Shown here: positions 1 to 6,504 of the stretch, one piece after another
Layout of the letters: each line of letters starts with the position of its first letter
Position numbering within the stretch: the first letter of the stretch is position 1
DNA from: Bdellovibrionales bacterium
Lineage (GTDB): Bacteria; Bdellovibrionota_G; JALEGL01; JAGRAY01
Reading direction: 5' to 3'
Assembly: GCA_020434375.1 (NCBI GenBank)
Contig: JAGRAY010000080.1
Location: forward strand, 1-8,044
DNA length: 8,044 nt
Made by a program: the position numbers and the translations under genes
Notes under the pieces: model-generated
Seen by the model: only the letters and a program-made list of their open reading frames with translations
The model's database searches: none
Told to the model about the DNA's origin: nothing

Positions 1-174
1 GATTGTACGCATGCATCCTGGAATAAGCCTGTCAAAGAAGGTTGTCCGGACTGCAAGGCCCCATATCTAGTGGAAAAATATACGAAAAGAAATGGTTTTG
101 AACTGAAATGTCCAAAGAAAGAGTGCGGCTTTGCCAAATCTATGCCGGATCCAAGTGAACCTCAGTCTTCTTAA
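1..174 (+). CDS. topA: DNA topoisomerase I, C-terminal end (partial)
   Basis: Only the last 57 codons and the TAA stop (172-174) lie in the window; the 5' part is upstream. The peptide carries a four-cysteine zinc ribbon: CPDC (Cys15, Cys18 of the visible part) followed about 18 residues later by CPKKEC (Cys37, Cys42). An earlier Cys2 followed by a SWNKPV-like segment looks like the end of a preceding zinc ribbon. Tandem C-terminal zinc ribbons of this kind are typical of bacterial type IA topoisomerase I, which relaxes negative supercoils; the ribbons bind single-stranded DNA and RNA polymerase in studied members. The assignment is supported by the downstream trmFO and xerC, a common topA-trmFO-xerC order. 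The catalytic domain is not visible, so another zinc-ribbon protein cannot be fully excluded. The stop is 3 nt before the trmFO start, implying co-transcription. Confidence 0.85.
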   Translation, partial: DCTHASWNKPVKEGCPDCKAPYLVEKYTKRNGFELKCPKKECGFAKSMPDPSEPQSS

Positions 175-177
175 GTT

Positions 178-1551
178 ATGAGGCACCTTGTTACAATTAT
201 TGGAGGTGGTCTAGCTGGGTGTGAAGCAGCTATGATGTTATCGAGGTTTGGAATTAATGTACGCCTTTTTGAAATGAAACCCAAAAAATATAGTCCCGCG
301 CACAAACTAGCTACCCTGGGCGAGTTAGTTTGTAGTAACTCATTGGGTTCAACACTTCCGAATTCAGCGCCAGGTCTTTTGAAAGCAGAAATGCAAGATC
401 TACATTCTGTTGTCTTGGAAGCAGGTTATGAATCGATGGTTCCTGCTGGAAATGCATTGGGTGTGGATCGGGATCGCTTTTCAAAATTTATTCAACAAAA
501 AGTTGAAATGAATCCTCTTGTTGAGATTCGTCATGAAGAATGTCAGAGTTTGCCTAAAGACAGCCATGTGATTGTTGCAACGGGTCCACTGACTTCTGAT
601 GCTTTGGCTGGTGACCTAACTCAAAAAATAGGCGAAGATACTTTGTATTTTTATGATTCCATCTCTCCTATTGTAAGTGCCGAATCTATTGATTTTTCAA
701 AGACCTTTTTTGCGAATCGATATGCCGAAGATTCTGAGGATTATTTAAATTGTCCAATGGATCAAACTTTGTATGAAACATTCGTTAAAGAGATCATTTC
801 GTCTGAAAAAGTTCCTGTAAAATCCTTTGAAGCTCTTAAATGTTTTGAGGCTTGTTTGCCGATTGAAGTCTTAGCAGAGCGAGGTATGAGGACGCTCTCT
901 TTTGGGCCGATGAAACCAGTCGGTTTGACAAATCCACATGACGATCGACCGCCCTATGCGGTCGTACAAATGCGTCGAGAAAATGATCCGACCACCTTGT
1001 ATAACCTTGTGGGTTTCCAAACCCGCATGAAGTGGGGAGATCAAAAGAGAATATTTAGAATGATACCTGGGCTTCAGAACGCGGAGTTTGTGCGTTTTGG
1101 CTCCATGCATCGCAATACCTATATTGAATCTCCCAAAATTCTAGATGCGCACTTAACACTAAAAAATGATTCGAAGATCGCTTTTGCAGGGCAAATAACG
1201 GGAGTAGAAGGTTACGTAGAGTCAGCTGCTATGGGACAATGGGCAGCACTTTCGATGGCGTCCAAAATTCTCTTAGGTCAACCGTGCCCCTTACCTCCCA
1301 GCGACTCAGCTATGGGTGGCTTAATACGTTCGATTACACAGAAACCTCTGCATGGGTTATTTTCACCGACAAATATTAATTTTGGTCTTTTGCCTCCAAT
1401 TATTTCACAAAAAAAAATCAAAAAGGAAGATCGACGTAGACAAATGGTAGAAAGAGCCCGCACGTCGTTTAGCGCGTGGATAGCAGGACTAGATGAATCC
1501 TTGAGGAAGACATTTGAAAACAAAACAATTAAACGTTCTCATGTGGGATAG
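178..1551 (+). CDS. trmFO: Methylenetetrahydrofolate-tRNA-(uracil-54 C5)-methyltransferase TrmFO
   Basis: TrmFO is a cytoplasmic flavoenzyme that methylates U54 in the T-loop of tRNA, taking carbon from 5,10-methylene-THF and reducing it with FADH2. The 457-residue protein opens with an FAD-binding Rossmann motif (GGGLAGCEAA, residues 9-18) ending in an acidic segment (LFEMKP, 30-35). Two family cysteines are present: Cys52 in LVCSNS and Cys226 in EACLPIE, matching the positions described for the Bacillus subtilis enzyme (Cys53 and Cys226). Further signatures are GFQTRMKWG (279-287), HRNTYIESP (311-319) and QITGVEGYVESA (339-350). It is slightly longer than the usual 435-450 residues because of a basic C-terminal tail. 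The ATG at 178 has little Shine-Dalgarno sequence but sits 3 nt after the topA stop, so coupling is likely. The 3' end overlaps xerC. It would replace the SAM-dependent TrmA. Confidence 0.95.
   Translation: MRHLVTIIGGGLAGCEAAMMLSRFGINVRLFEMKPKKYSPAHKLATLGELVCSNSLGSTLPNSAPGLLKAEMQDLHSVVLEAGYESMVPAGNALGVDRDRFSKFIQQKVEMNPLVEIRHEECQSLPKDSHVIVATGPLTSDALAGDLTQKIGEDTLYFYDSISPIVSAESIDFSKTFFANRYAEDSEDYLNCPMDQTLYETFVKEIISSEKVPVKSFEALKCFEACLPIEVLAERGMRTLSFGPMKPVGLTNPHDDRPPYAVVQMRRENDPTTLYNLVGFQTRMKWGDQKRIFRMIPGLQNAEFVRFGSMHRNTYIESPKILDAHLTLKNDSKIAFAGQITGVEGYVESAAMGQWAALSMASKILLGQPCPLPPSDSAMGGLIRSITQKPLHGLFSPTNINFGLLPPIISQKKIKKEDRRRQMVERARTSFSAWIAGLDESLRKTFENKTIKRSHVG
1503..1507 (+). promoter_or_regulatory. 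Ribosome binding site GAGGA for xerC, inside trmFO
   Basis: GAGGA followed by AG lies 6 nt upstream of an in-frame TTG at 1514. The alternative ATG at 1541 has only AT-rich sequence without a purine box before it. This site therefore favours the TTG start and a 38-nt overlap with trmFO. Because it falls in coding sequence, chance is possible. Confidence 0.45.
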
Positions 1552-2446
1552 GCTTCAAAACTGGAAAAATTATCTGCAAGATATCAAAAACTATTCCCAT
1601 CACACCATTCGAAATTATGTTTCGGATGTCCAGCAGTTTAGTGAATATGTTAAAGAGGCTCCGCTCAAAAATATTCGGGCTCAAGATGTGAAGCATTTTC
1701 TTTCAGATCTGCATAGACAAAAGAAAAGCCCTACGAGTATCGCAAGAAAATTGGTTTCAGTGCGTATGTTTTTTGACTATTTGGAGCTAAATGGACACGT
1801 TTCTGTCAATGTTACCTCTGGTATCGTCGGTCCTAAGTTGCCAAAAAAAATTCCTAACGTTCTGCCTCTAAGTTTTCTGGAAGATCTCATGACAGAGGCT
1901 AGGAAAATGTTGAAATTTGGCGAGCGAGATCGACTGATTTTGGAAGCCTTATATGGATGTGGTCTCCGAGTATCGGAGCTTTCAAGTCAGGATTTACAAG
2001 ATATCGATTGGGATCGAAGAGAACTTTTGGTAAAAGGTAAAGGCAAAAAACAAAGGCTTGTTCCGTATGGAGAGTATATGCAAGAGGCCCTTTCAGAGTG
2101 GTTGGAGAGTCGTCAGGAGTTTTTAAAAAAAACACAGGCGCAACAGGCGCTGATTGTTAATTCTCGAGGAGAACGCATGACCACTCGAGGAGTTGCATAT
2201 GTTCTAGAACGAATATGCCGCCGAATGCCAGAGCATTTGAGAGTGTCTCCACATATGCTAAGGCACAGTTTTGCGACACACCTCCTGGATCACGGTGCGG
2301 ACCTTCGCGCCATCCAAGAGCTTTTAGGTCATGCTCATTTGGCCACGACTGAAAAATATACAAAAGTTTCGATGTCTCGGCTCAAAGAAGTATATCGAAG
2401 AAATCACCCTAGAGCTTTGAGAACAAAACTAAAGACGATAGAGTAG
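1514..2446 (+). CDS. xerC: Tyrosine recombinase XerC (chromosome dimer resolution)
   Basis: This is a site-specific tyrosine recombinase of XerC/XerD size (310 residues from TTG, 301 from ATG 1541). Partnered with XerD, such enzymes act at dif to resolve chromosome dimers under FtsK control. The N-terminal SAM-like core-binding domain spans about residues 13-100 (NYSHHTIRNYVSDV at 26-39). The catalytic domain spans about 115-295 and has the full set: Arg152 (GCGLRVSEL), Lys176 (KGKGKK), His247 and Arg250 (SPHMLRHSFATHLL), His273 (LLGHAHLATTEKY) and nucleophile Tyr282. Spacing between Arg and Lys is 24 residues, as in E. coli XerD. I start it at TTG 1514 because GAGGA lies 6 nt upstream; ATG 1541 is a real alternative and would reduce the overlap with trmFO from 38 to 11 nt. 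Placement after topA-trmFO indicates the housekeeping recombinase, not a mobile-element integrase. XerC versus XerD rests on context. Confidence 0.9.
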   Translation: MKTKQLNVLMWDRLQNWKNYLQDIKNYSHHTIRNYVSDVQQFSEYVKEAPLKNIRAQDVKHFLSDLHRQKKSPTSIARKLVSVRMFFDYLELNGHVSVNVTSGIVGPKLPKKIPNVLPLSFLEDLMTEARKMLKFGERDRLILEALYGCGLRVSELSSQDLQDIDWDRRELLVKGKGKKQRLVPYGEYMQEALSEWLESRQEFLKKTQAQQALIVNSRGERMTTRGVAYVLERICRRMPEHLRVSPHMLRHSFATHLLDHGADLRAIQELLGHAHLATTEKYTKVSMSRLKEVYRRNHPRALRTKLKTIE

Positions 2447-2450
2447 GATA

Positions 2451-3590
2451 ATGAAAGATATTCGATTGTTTACGCCTGGCCCCACTCCCGTTCCCGAAAG
2501 AATTCGAAAAGCTGGTGCTCAAATGATGATTCATCACCGCTCTTTGGAATTTGAAAATATTTTGCAAGCGTTGAGAGCAAAACTGAAACTTCTTTATGGT
2601 ACCAAGGGAGAGGTTGTGGCTCTTTGTTCAAGTGGAACTGGAGGACTTGAGGCATCAATGGTTTCTCTTTTCAATAAAGGTGATGAGGTCGTCGTTATAG
2701 AGGCAGGAAAATTTGGACAGCGTCTTGAACAGATTTGTAAAGCTTATGAGTTTAATGTGACGACGATTCATGTGCCTTGGGGGCAGGCTGTGACTTCTGA
2801 CGATGTCATCGCCCAAATCACGCCTCGTACTCGAGCGATCTGCATTCAAGCGTGTGAGTCTTCAACAGGCGCCTTTCACCCCATTTACGAGATTGGCAAA
2901 AAACTCAAAGAGTTTCCAAATATTATTTTTATGGTGGATGCGATCACTGCTCTTGGTGTTCATGATTTAAACATGGATAGAGATGGCATTGATGTGCTGG
3001 TGGGTGCTTCGCAAAAGGCGTTCATGTGTCCTCCAGGCTTAGCCACCGTGGGACTTTCGCTCAAAGCAATCGACTGTTTAAAGAAAGACCATGCAGGATA
3101 TTATTTTTCGCTGGCAAAAGAACTTGCTGCTCAGAGGAAAAATACGACGGCCTATACGCCAGCTATATCACTGTGCGTTCAACTTTTAGAAGCCTTAAAA
3201 ATCATGGAAGAAGAAGGGTTTGCGAACATATTTAAAAGACATTTGCTTATGCGAAATATGACCCGATCTGCATTTAGGGCTCTTGACCTTGAATTATTTA
3301 ATACAGAGGCAGATGCGAGCAACGGTATTACAGTTGTGACGGCGCCAGGAGATTTAAATGTTAAAGGGTGGCTAAAAACACTTAAAAATGAAGAAGGTCT
3401 TTGGTTGGCAGGTGGTCAAGATATCTTGGAGGAAAAAATATTTCGAATGGCTCATATGGGGGCGATTCAACCCGATGATGTAGTTGGTGCGATTTACACA
3501 GTCGAAAGCTCGTTGAGTTCAGTATTGCCCAAGGCAAGTACTCACGAAGGTTCTAAAGCCGCAAAGAAAATGTGGTGTGAGAGTCAATGA
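2451..3590 (+). CDS. Class V PLP aminotransferase, probable phosphoserine transaminase (AGT/SGAT type)
   Basis: This is a 379-residue fold-type I PLP enzyme of aminotransferase class V. It opens with LFTPGPTPVPE (6-16), typical of the alanine/serine-glyoxylate aminotransferase branch and unlike the start of canonical SerC. Visible sites are the cofactor phosphate loop SSGTGG (60-65), KFGQR (87-91) in the position of the AGT-type FGxR motif, Asp163 in MVDAIT which should bind the pyridine nitrogen, Lys189 in GASQKAF as the Schiff-base lysine, and Arg332 in FRMAHMG for the substrate carboxylate. Its stop overlaps the serA start (ATGA at 3587-3590), so the two proteins are probably made together. 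I therefore infer that it converts 3-phosphohydroxypyruvate and glutamate to phosphoserine; relatives in Methanococcales are reported to do so. Serine- or alanine-glyoxylate transamination remains possible. The start lies 4 nt after xerC with AGGA only 2 nt upstream, so initiation is probably coupled. Confidence 0.85.
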   Translation: MKDIRLFTPGPTPVPERIRKAGAQMMIHHRSLEFENILQALRAKLKLLYGTKGEVVALCSSGTGGLEASMVSLFNKGDEVVVIEAGKFGQRLEQICKAYEFNVTTIHVPWGQAVTSDDVIAQITPRTRAICIQACESSTGAFHPIYEIGKKLKEFPNIIFMVDAITALGVHDLNMDRDGIDVLVGASQKAFMCPPGLATVGLSLKAIDCLKKDHAGYYFSLAKELAAQRKNTTAYTPAISLCVQLLEALKIMEEEGFANIFKRHLLMRNMTRSAFRALDLELFNTEADASNGITVVTAPGDLNVKGWLKTLKNEEGLWLAGGQDILEEKIFRMAHMGAIQPDDVVGAIYTVESSLSSVLPKASTHEGSKAAKKMWCESQ

Positions 3591-5164
3591 AAATTTTAGT
3601 GGCAGATAAAATTTCAGCTCAGGGTCTCAAAGACCTCGAGCAATTAAATGGTGTCACTCTAGAAGTTAAAACGGGTCTTTCTGAGGAAGAGCTGATCGCA
3701 AACTTGGCTGGCGTTGAAGCATTGCTTGTTAGAAGTCAAACAAAGGTCACAGAAAATATGTTGAATTATGCACAAGATTTAAGGCTTGTGGCCAGAGCGG
3801 GGCAGGGTTGTGACAATATCGATATCGAGGCAGCAACAAAGCGTGGTGTGGCAGTCATGAATACGCCGGCGAAAAACTCGAGCGCAGCAGCTGAGCACGC
3901 GGTGGCAATGATGTTTGCATTGTCGCGTAATATTCCACAAGCTCATCGAGATCTCACAAAGGGTCTCTGGGAGCGCAGTAAATACATGGGTGTCGAACTG
4001 GTAGGAAAAACCTTGGGGCTAGTGGGCCTTGGAAACGTTGGCCGACAAGTTGCCTGGCGGGCTCTTGGTCTCAAAATGAAAGTGTTAGCGTATGACCCCT
4101 TTGTGACTAGTCAGGCTATGGGGCAGATAGATGTGGTGAAAGCCACGATGGAAGAAATTACGGCGCGAGCTGATTATATCTCATTGCATATGACTTTAAA
4201 TGAAGACACCAAACATATGATCAATGAAGACGTGTTCTCAAAAATGAAACCCGGTATGCGATTAGTTAATTGTGCTCGCGGAGGTTTAATCGACGAAGCA
4301 GCACTCTTAAAAGCTTTGGAAAAAGGCATTGTTCAAGGTGCAGCTCTTGATGTTTTTGAAACTGAGCCACCAACAAAAGATAATCCTATCTTGAATCATC
4401 CAAAAATTATTCTCACGCCTCATTTGGGTGCGTCAACGCACGAAGCGCAAGAAGAAGTTATGAAAGCGATCATTGACCAGATCGACACATTTGTTCAAAC
4501 GGGAGTTGTGATCAATGGGATCAATGTGCCTCAAGTCACAAGAGAGCTCATGTTGTCTCACGGATCCTATTTTAATTTGGCCGAAAAGTTGGGTCAGTTT
4601 ATGACTCAATTGGAGAATTCGCCGATCGAGGAAGTTTCAGTGGAATGTTTTGGAGAGTTGATTAAATATGACCTCTCACCAGTGACGACGTCGGTTCTAT
4701 ACGGACTAATGCAAAAAATTAGTTCAGATTCGCTGAATTTCGTGAGTGCTTTGGTTAAGGCCAAAGAAAAAGGTATTCGAATGAACGAGTCTACCAATGA
4801 AACACCGACAGGTTACGCTTCGATGGTTCGTGTCACTGGAAGGTTTAAAGGAAAGACCCATTCTATTTCAGGTACTGTTTTTGGGGAAAATAGCATGAGA
4901 ATTGTGCAAGTTGATGAATTTGATATAGAGGCAGAACCACAAGGAACAATGCTACTCATGATGAATCACGATAAACCCGGTATCTTAGGCGCTTGGTCCA
5001 GTACTTTGGGGAAATATGGCGTAAACATTGCGCGCGTTAATTTGGCAAGGCAAGGTGATATAGCGATGGCTTTGGTTAATGTGGATTCGGATGTATCCGA
5101 GCAAGCGTTGCTCGAGCTATCTTCGTTACCTAGTGTGCAATCGGCACGGAGGATTAAACTTTAA
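3587..5164 (+). CDS. serA: D-3-phosphoglycerate dehydrogenase
   Basis: SerA oxidises 3-phosphoglycerate to 3-phosphohydroxypyruvate with NAD, the first step of the phosphorylated serine pathway. At 525 residues this is the long form, as in Bacillus and Mycobacterium. Order: split substrate domain (1-100 and about 285-315), Rossmann domain with GLGNVG (147-152) and Asp170 in LAYDPF selecting NAD over NADP, an intervening allosteric substrate-binding-like domain (about 320-445) and a C-terminal ACT domain (about 453-525, starting GTMLLMMNHDKPGILG) expected to bind serine. The D-2-hydroxyacid dehydrogenase catalytic residues are present: Arg231 (NCARGG), Glu260 (DVFETEPP) and His279 (LTPHLGAST). 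Arg-to-Glu spacing of 29 equals that of E. coli SerA. The ATG overlaps the stop of the aminotransferase by 4 nt, with a purine stretch (GTGAGAG) just upstream. Feedback inhibition by serine is likely from the ACT domain but not shown by sequence alone. Confidence 0.96.
   Translation: MKILVADKISAQGLKDLEQLNGVTLEVKTGLSEEELIANLAGVEALLVRSQTKVTENMLNYAQDLRLVARAGQGCDNIDIEAATKRGVAVMNTPAKNSSAAAEHAVAMMFALSRNIPQAHRDLTKGLWERSKYMGVELVGKTLGLVGLGNVGRQVAWRALGLKMKVLAYDPFVTSQAMGQIDVVKATMEEITARADYISLHMTLNEDTKHMINEDVFSKMKPGMRLVNCARGGLIDEAALLKALEKGIVQGAALDVFETEPPTKDNPILNHPKIILTPHLGASTHEAQEEVMKAIIDQIDTFVQTGVVINGINVPQVTRELMLSHGSYFNLAEKLGQFMTQLENSPIEEVSVECFGELIKYDLSPVTTSVLYGLMQKISSDSLNFVSALVKAKEKGIRMNESTNETPTGYASMVRVTGRFKGKTHSISGTVFGENSMRIVQVDEFDIEAEPQGTMLLMMNHDKPGILGAWSSTLGKYGVNIARVNLARQGDIAMALVNVDSDVSEQALLELSSLPSVQSARRIKL
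5148..5153 (+). promoter_or_regulatory. Ribosome binding site GGAGGA for purA, inside serA end
   Basis: A strong GGAGGA lies in the last codons of serA, 13 nt upstream of the purA ATG at 5167. The spacing is longer than the usual 5-9 nt. No better start codon with purA homology lies closer, because MSNVIIVGAQWGDEG aligns with the family N-terminus. The GGAGGA probably works together with termination of serA translation. Confidence 0.5.
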
Positions 5165-5166
5165 GT

Positions 5167-6456
5167 ATGTCAAACGTCATTATCGTAGGTGCCCAGTGGG
5201 GTGACGAAGGAAAAGGTAAAATTGTTGATTTGTTAGCCGAAAAAGCCGACATGGTGGTTCGTTTTCAGGGTGGAAATAACGCTGGACATACACTTGTAGT
5301 GGGTGGAAAGAAGATTGTCCTTCATTTAATTCCGTCTGGAATTCTTCATAAAAATGTGGCGTGCATCATCGGAAATGGTGTCGTCATCGATCTGGATGTT
5401 TTACAGCAGGAATTCGAAAATCTTACAAGTCATGGTTATTCGATTGATCCAGAGCGCCTACGTATTAGTGAAAACGCACATTTAATTATGCCGTATCATA
5501 AGGTTTTAGATCAGTTATCAGAGAAACAAAAGGGTGATCAAAAAATAGGAACTACTTGTCGTGGTATTGGTCCAGCATATATCGATAAAGTTGCGCGCGA
5601 TGGATTGCGAGCCGGCGATTTGATTGATTTTAAAAGTTTTGAGACTCGACTTCGAGAAGTCATGAACTTCAAGAATGCCTTGATTGAAAAAATATATGGA
5701 GGAAAAACTCTTGAGGTAGATCCTATTTTGAAATCGATGCAGCAACATCGCGAATGGCTCTTGCCTTATCTTTGCAATACTTCCGTGGCCATTCATAAGG
5801 CCCAGCTTCAGAAAAAGCACATCCTTTTTGAGGGAGCTCAGGGAACGTCTCTAGATGTCGATCATGGTACCTACCCATATGTTACATCTTCCAACACAGT
5901 CTCAGGTGCTGCATGTACAGGAGCAGGTATAGGGCCAAAAGATATTGATCGCGTGATTGGTGTTATTAAGGCTTATACTACTCGCGTTGGAAGTGGCCCC
6001 TTTCCAACAGAACTCCATGACGATATCGGAGACACAATCTGCAAAAATGGAAATGAATTTGGTTCAACGACGGGCCGTCAAAGGCGTTGCGGCTGGTTGG
6101 ATGCTGTGTTTTTGAGGCATGCAGTTCGCGTGAATGGAATTACAGATATTGCAATGACAAAACTCGATGTTCTCTCAGGTCTGAAAGAAATTAAGATTTG
6201 CACGGCCTATGAACGAAATGGTGAAAAAAGTGATACGTTCATATCGGACATCAATATGCTAGGGGCATCAAAGCCCATTTATGAAACCTTTGCAGGGTGG
6301 CCCGCGTTTTCAGCTCAACCTAAATCGATTGAAGATTGTCCAACACAGGTTCAACACTTTTTAAAACGCGTTGAAGAACTAGCCGAAGCCCCGGTAACCA
6401 TGCTTTCAACCGGCCCAGATCGCCTAGAAAACCTCGTTAGCACCTCATATTTTTAG
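5167..6456 (+). CDS. purA: Adenylosuccinate synthetase
   Basis: PurA joins IMP and aspartate using GTP to give adenylosuccinate, the committed step from IMP to AMP. The 429-residue length is normal for bacteria. Signatures in order: the GTP-binding loop GAQWGDEGKGKIVD (8-21) with catalytic Asp13; NNAGHT (37-42) with His41; the IMP loop GTTCRGIGPAYIDK (128-141) and Arg144; FEGAQGTSLDVDHGTYPYVT (221-240); VIKAYTTRVGSGPFPTEL (266-283); TTGRQRRCGWLD (301-312); the guanine-specificity motif TKLDVLSG (331-338); and STGPDR near the end (414-419). No key residue is missing. It starts 2 nt after serA, and neither pur genes nor a purine operator are visible nearby, so expression appears tied to the serine genes. 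It is the last member of the compact block: no terminator hairpin follows in the 48 nt before the next gene. Confidence 0.97.
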   Translation: MSNVIIVGAQWGDEGKGKIVDLLAEKADMVVRFQGGNNAGHTLVVGGKKIVLHLIPSGILHKNVACIIGNGVVIDLDVLQQEFENLTSHGYSIDPERLRISENAHLIMPYHKVLDQLSEKQKGDQKIGTTCRGIGPAYIDKVARDGLRAGDLIDFKSFETRLREVMNFKNALIEKIYGGKTLEVDPILKSMQQHREWLLPYLCNTSVAIHKAQLQKKHILFEGAQGTSLDVDHGTYPYVTSSNTVSGAACTGAGIGPKDIDRVIGVIKAYTTRVGSGPFPTELHDDIGDTICKNGNEFGSTTGRQRRCGWLDAVFLRHAVRVNGITDIAMTKLDVLSGLKEIKICTAYERNGEKSDTFISDINMLGASKPIYETFAGWPAFSAQPKSIEDCPTQVQHFLKRVEELAEAPVTMLSTGPDRLENLVSTSYF

Positions 6457-6469
6457 CAAACCTTTCAAT

Positions 6470-6496
6470 TTGACATATCGCATTATTAATTGTAAT
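6470..6496 (+). promoter_or_regulatory. Sigma70-like promoter for the HExxH lipoprotein gene
   Basis: A perfect -35 hexamer TTGACA (6470-6475) is followed after 15 nt by TGTAAT (6491-6496), which matches the -10 consensus at five of six positions. The spacer is shorter than the preferred 16-18 nt, and TAATGC at 6493-6498 would give 17 nt but matches poorly. Transcription would begin at about 6502-6505, at or just before the ATG at 6505. The site lies in the only sizeable gap after the topA-purA block. Confidence 0.5.
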
Positions 6497-6498
6497 GC
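6480..6498. repeat. Inverted repeat GCATTA-N7-TAATGC, possible operator
   Basis: Two perfect 6-nt arms (6480-6485 and 6493-6498) flank a 7-nt AT-rich centre. The right arm overlaps the proposed -10 element, so a bound repressor could block the promoter. As RNA it would be a weak stem with no U-run, so a terminator is unlikely. No known regulator is matched, and a dyad this short in AT-rich DNA can arise by chance. Confidence 0.3.
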
Positions 6499-6504
6499 TG
6501 CAAT

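Noticed and set aside
871..1110. Open frame on the minus strand, and similar minus-strand frames across trmFO, xerC, the aminotransferase, serA and purA
   Set aside because: All lie fully within strongly supported + strand genes, show no recognisable motifs and no ribosome sites, and fit chance antisense frames.
2134..2150. Short tandem repeat ACAGGCGC, twice with one base between
   Set aside because: Only two copies within xerC coding sequence, encoding a Gln/Ala-rich stretch (QAQQA) in a variable loop; consistent with chance.
1514..2446. Tyrosine recombinase near a tRNA gene as a sign of an integrated mobile element
   Set aside because: The recombinase has XerC length and sits in the conserved topA-trmFO-xerC order. 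The tRNA is more than 5 kb away, and there are no phage or conjugation genes and no visible attachment repeats between them.
3026..3235. Alternative + strand frame inside the aminotransferase, and similar ones inside the lipoprotein gene at 7274-7507 and 7508-7750
   Set aside because: They overlap well-supported genes in another frame and have no domain, signal or start-site support.
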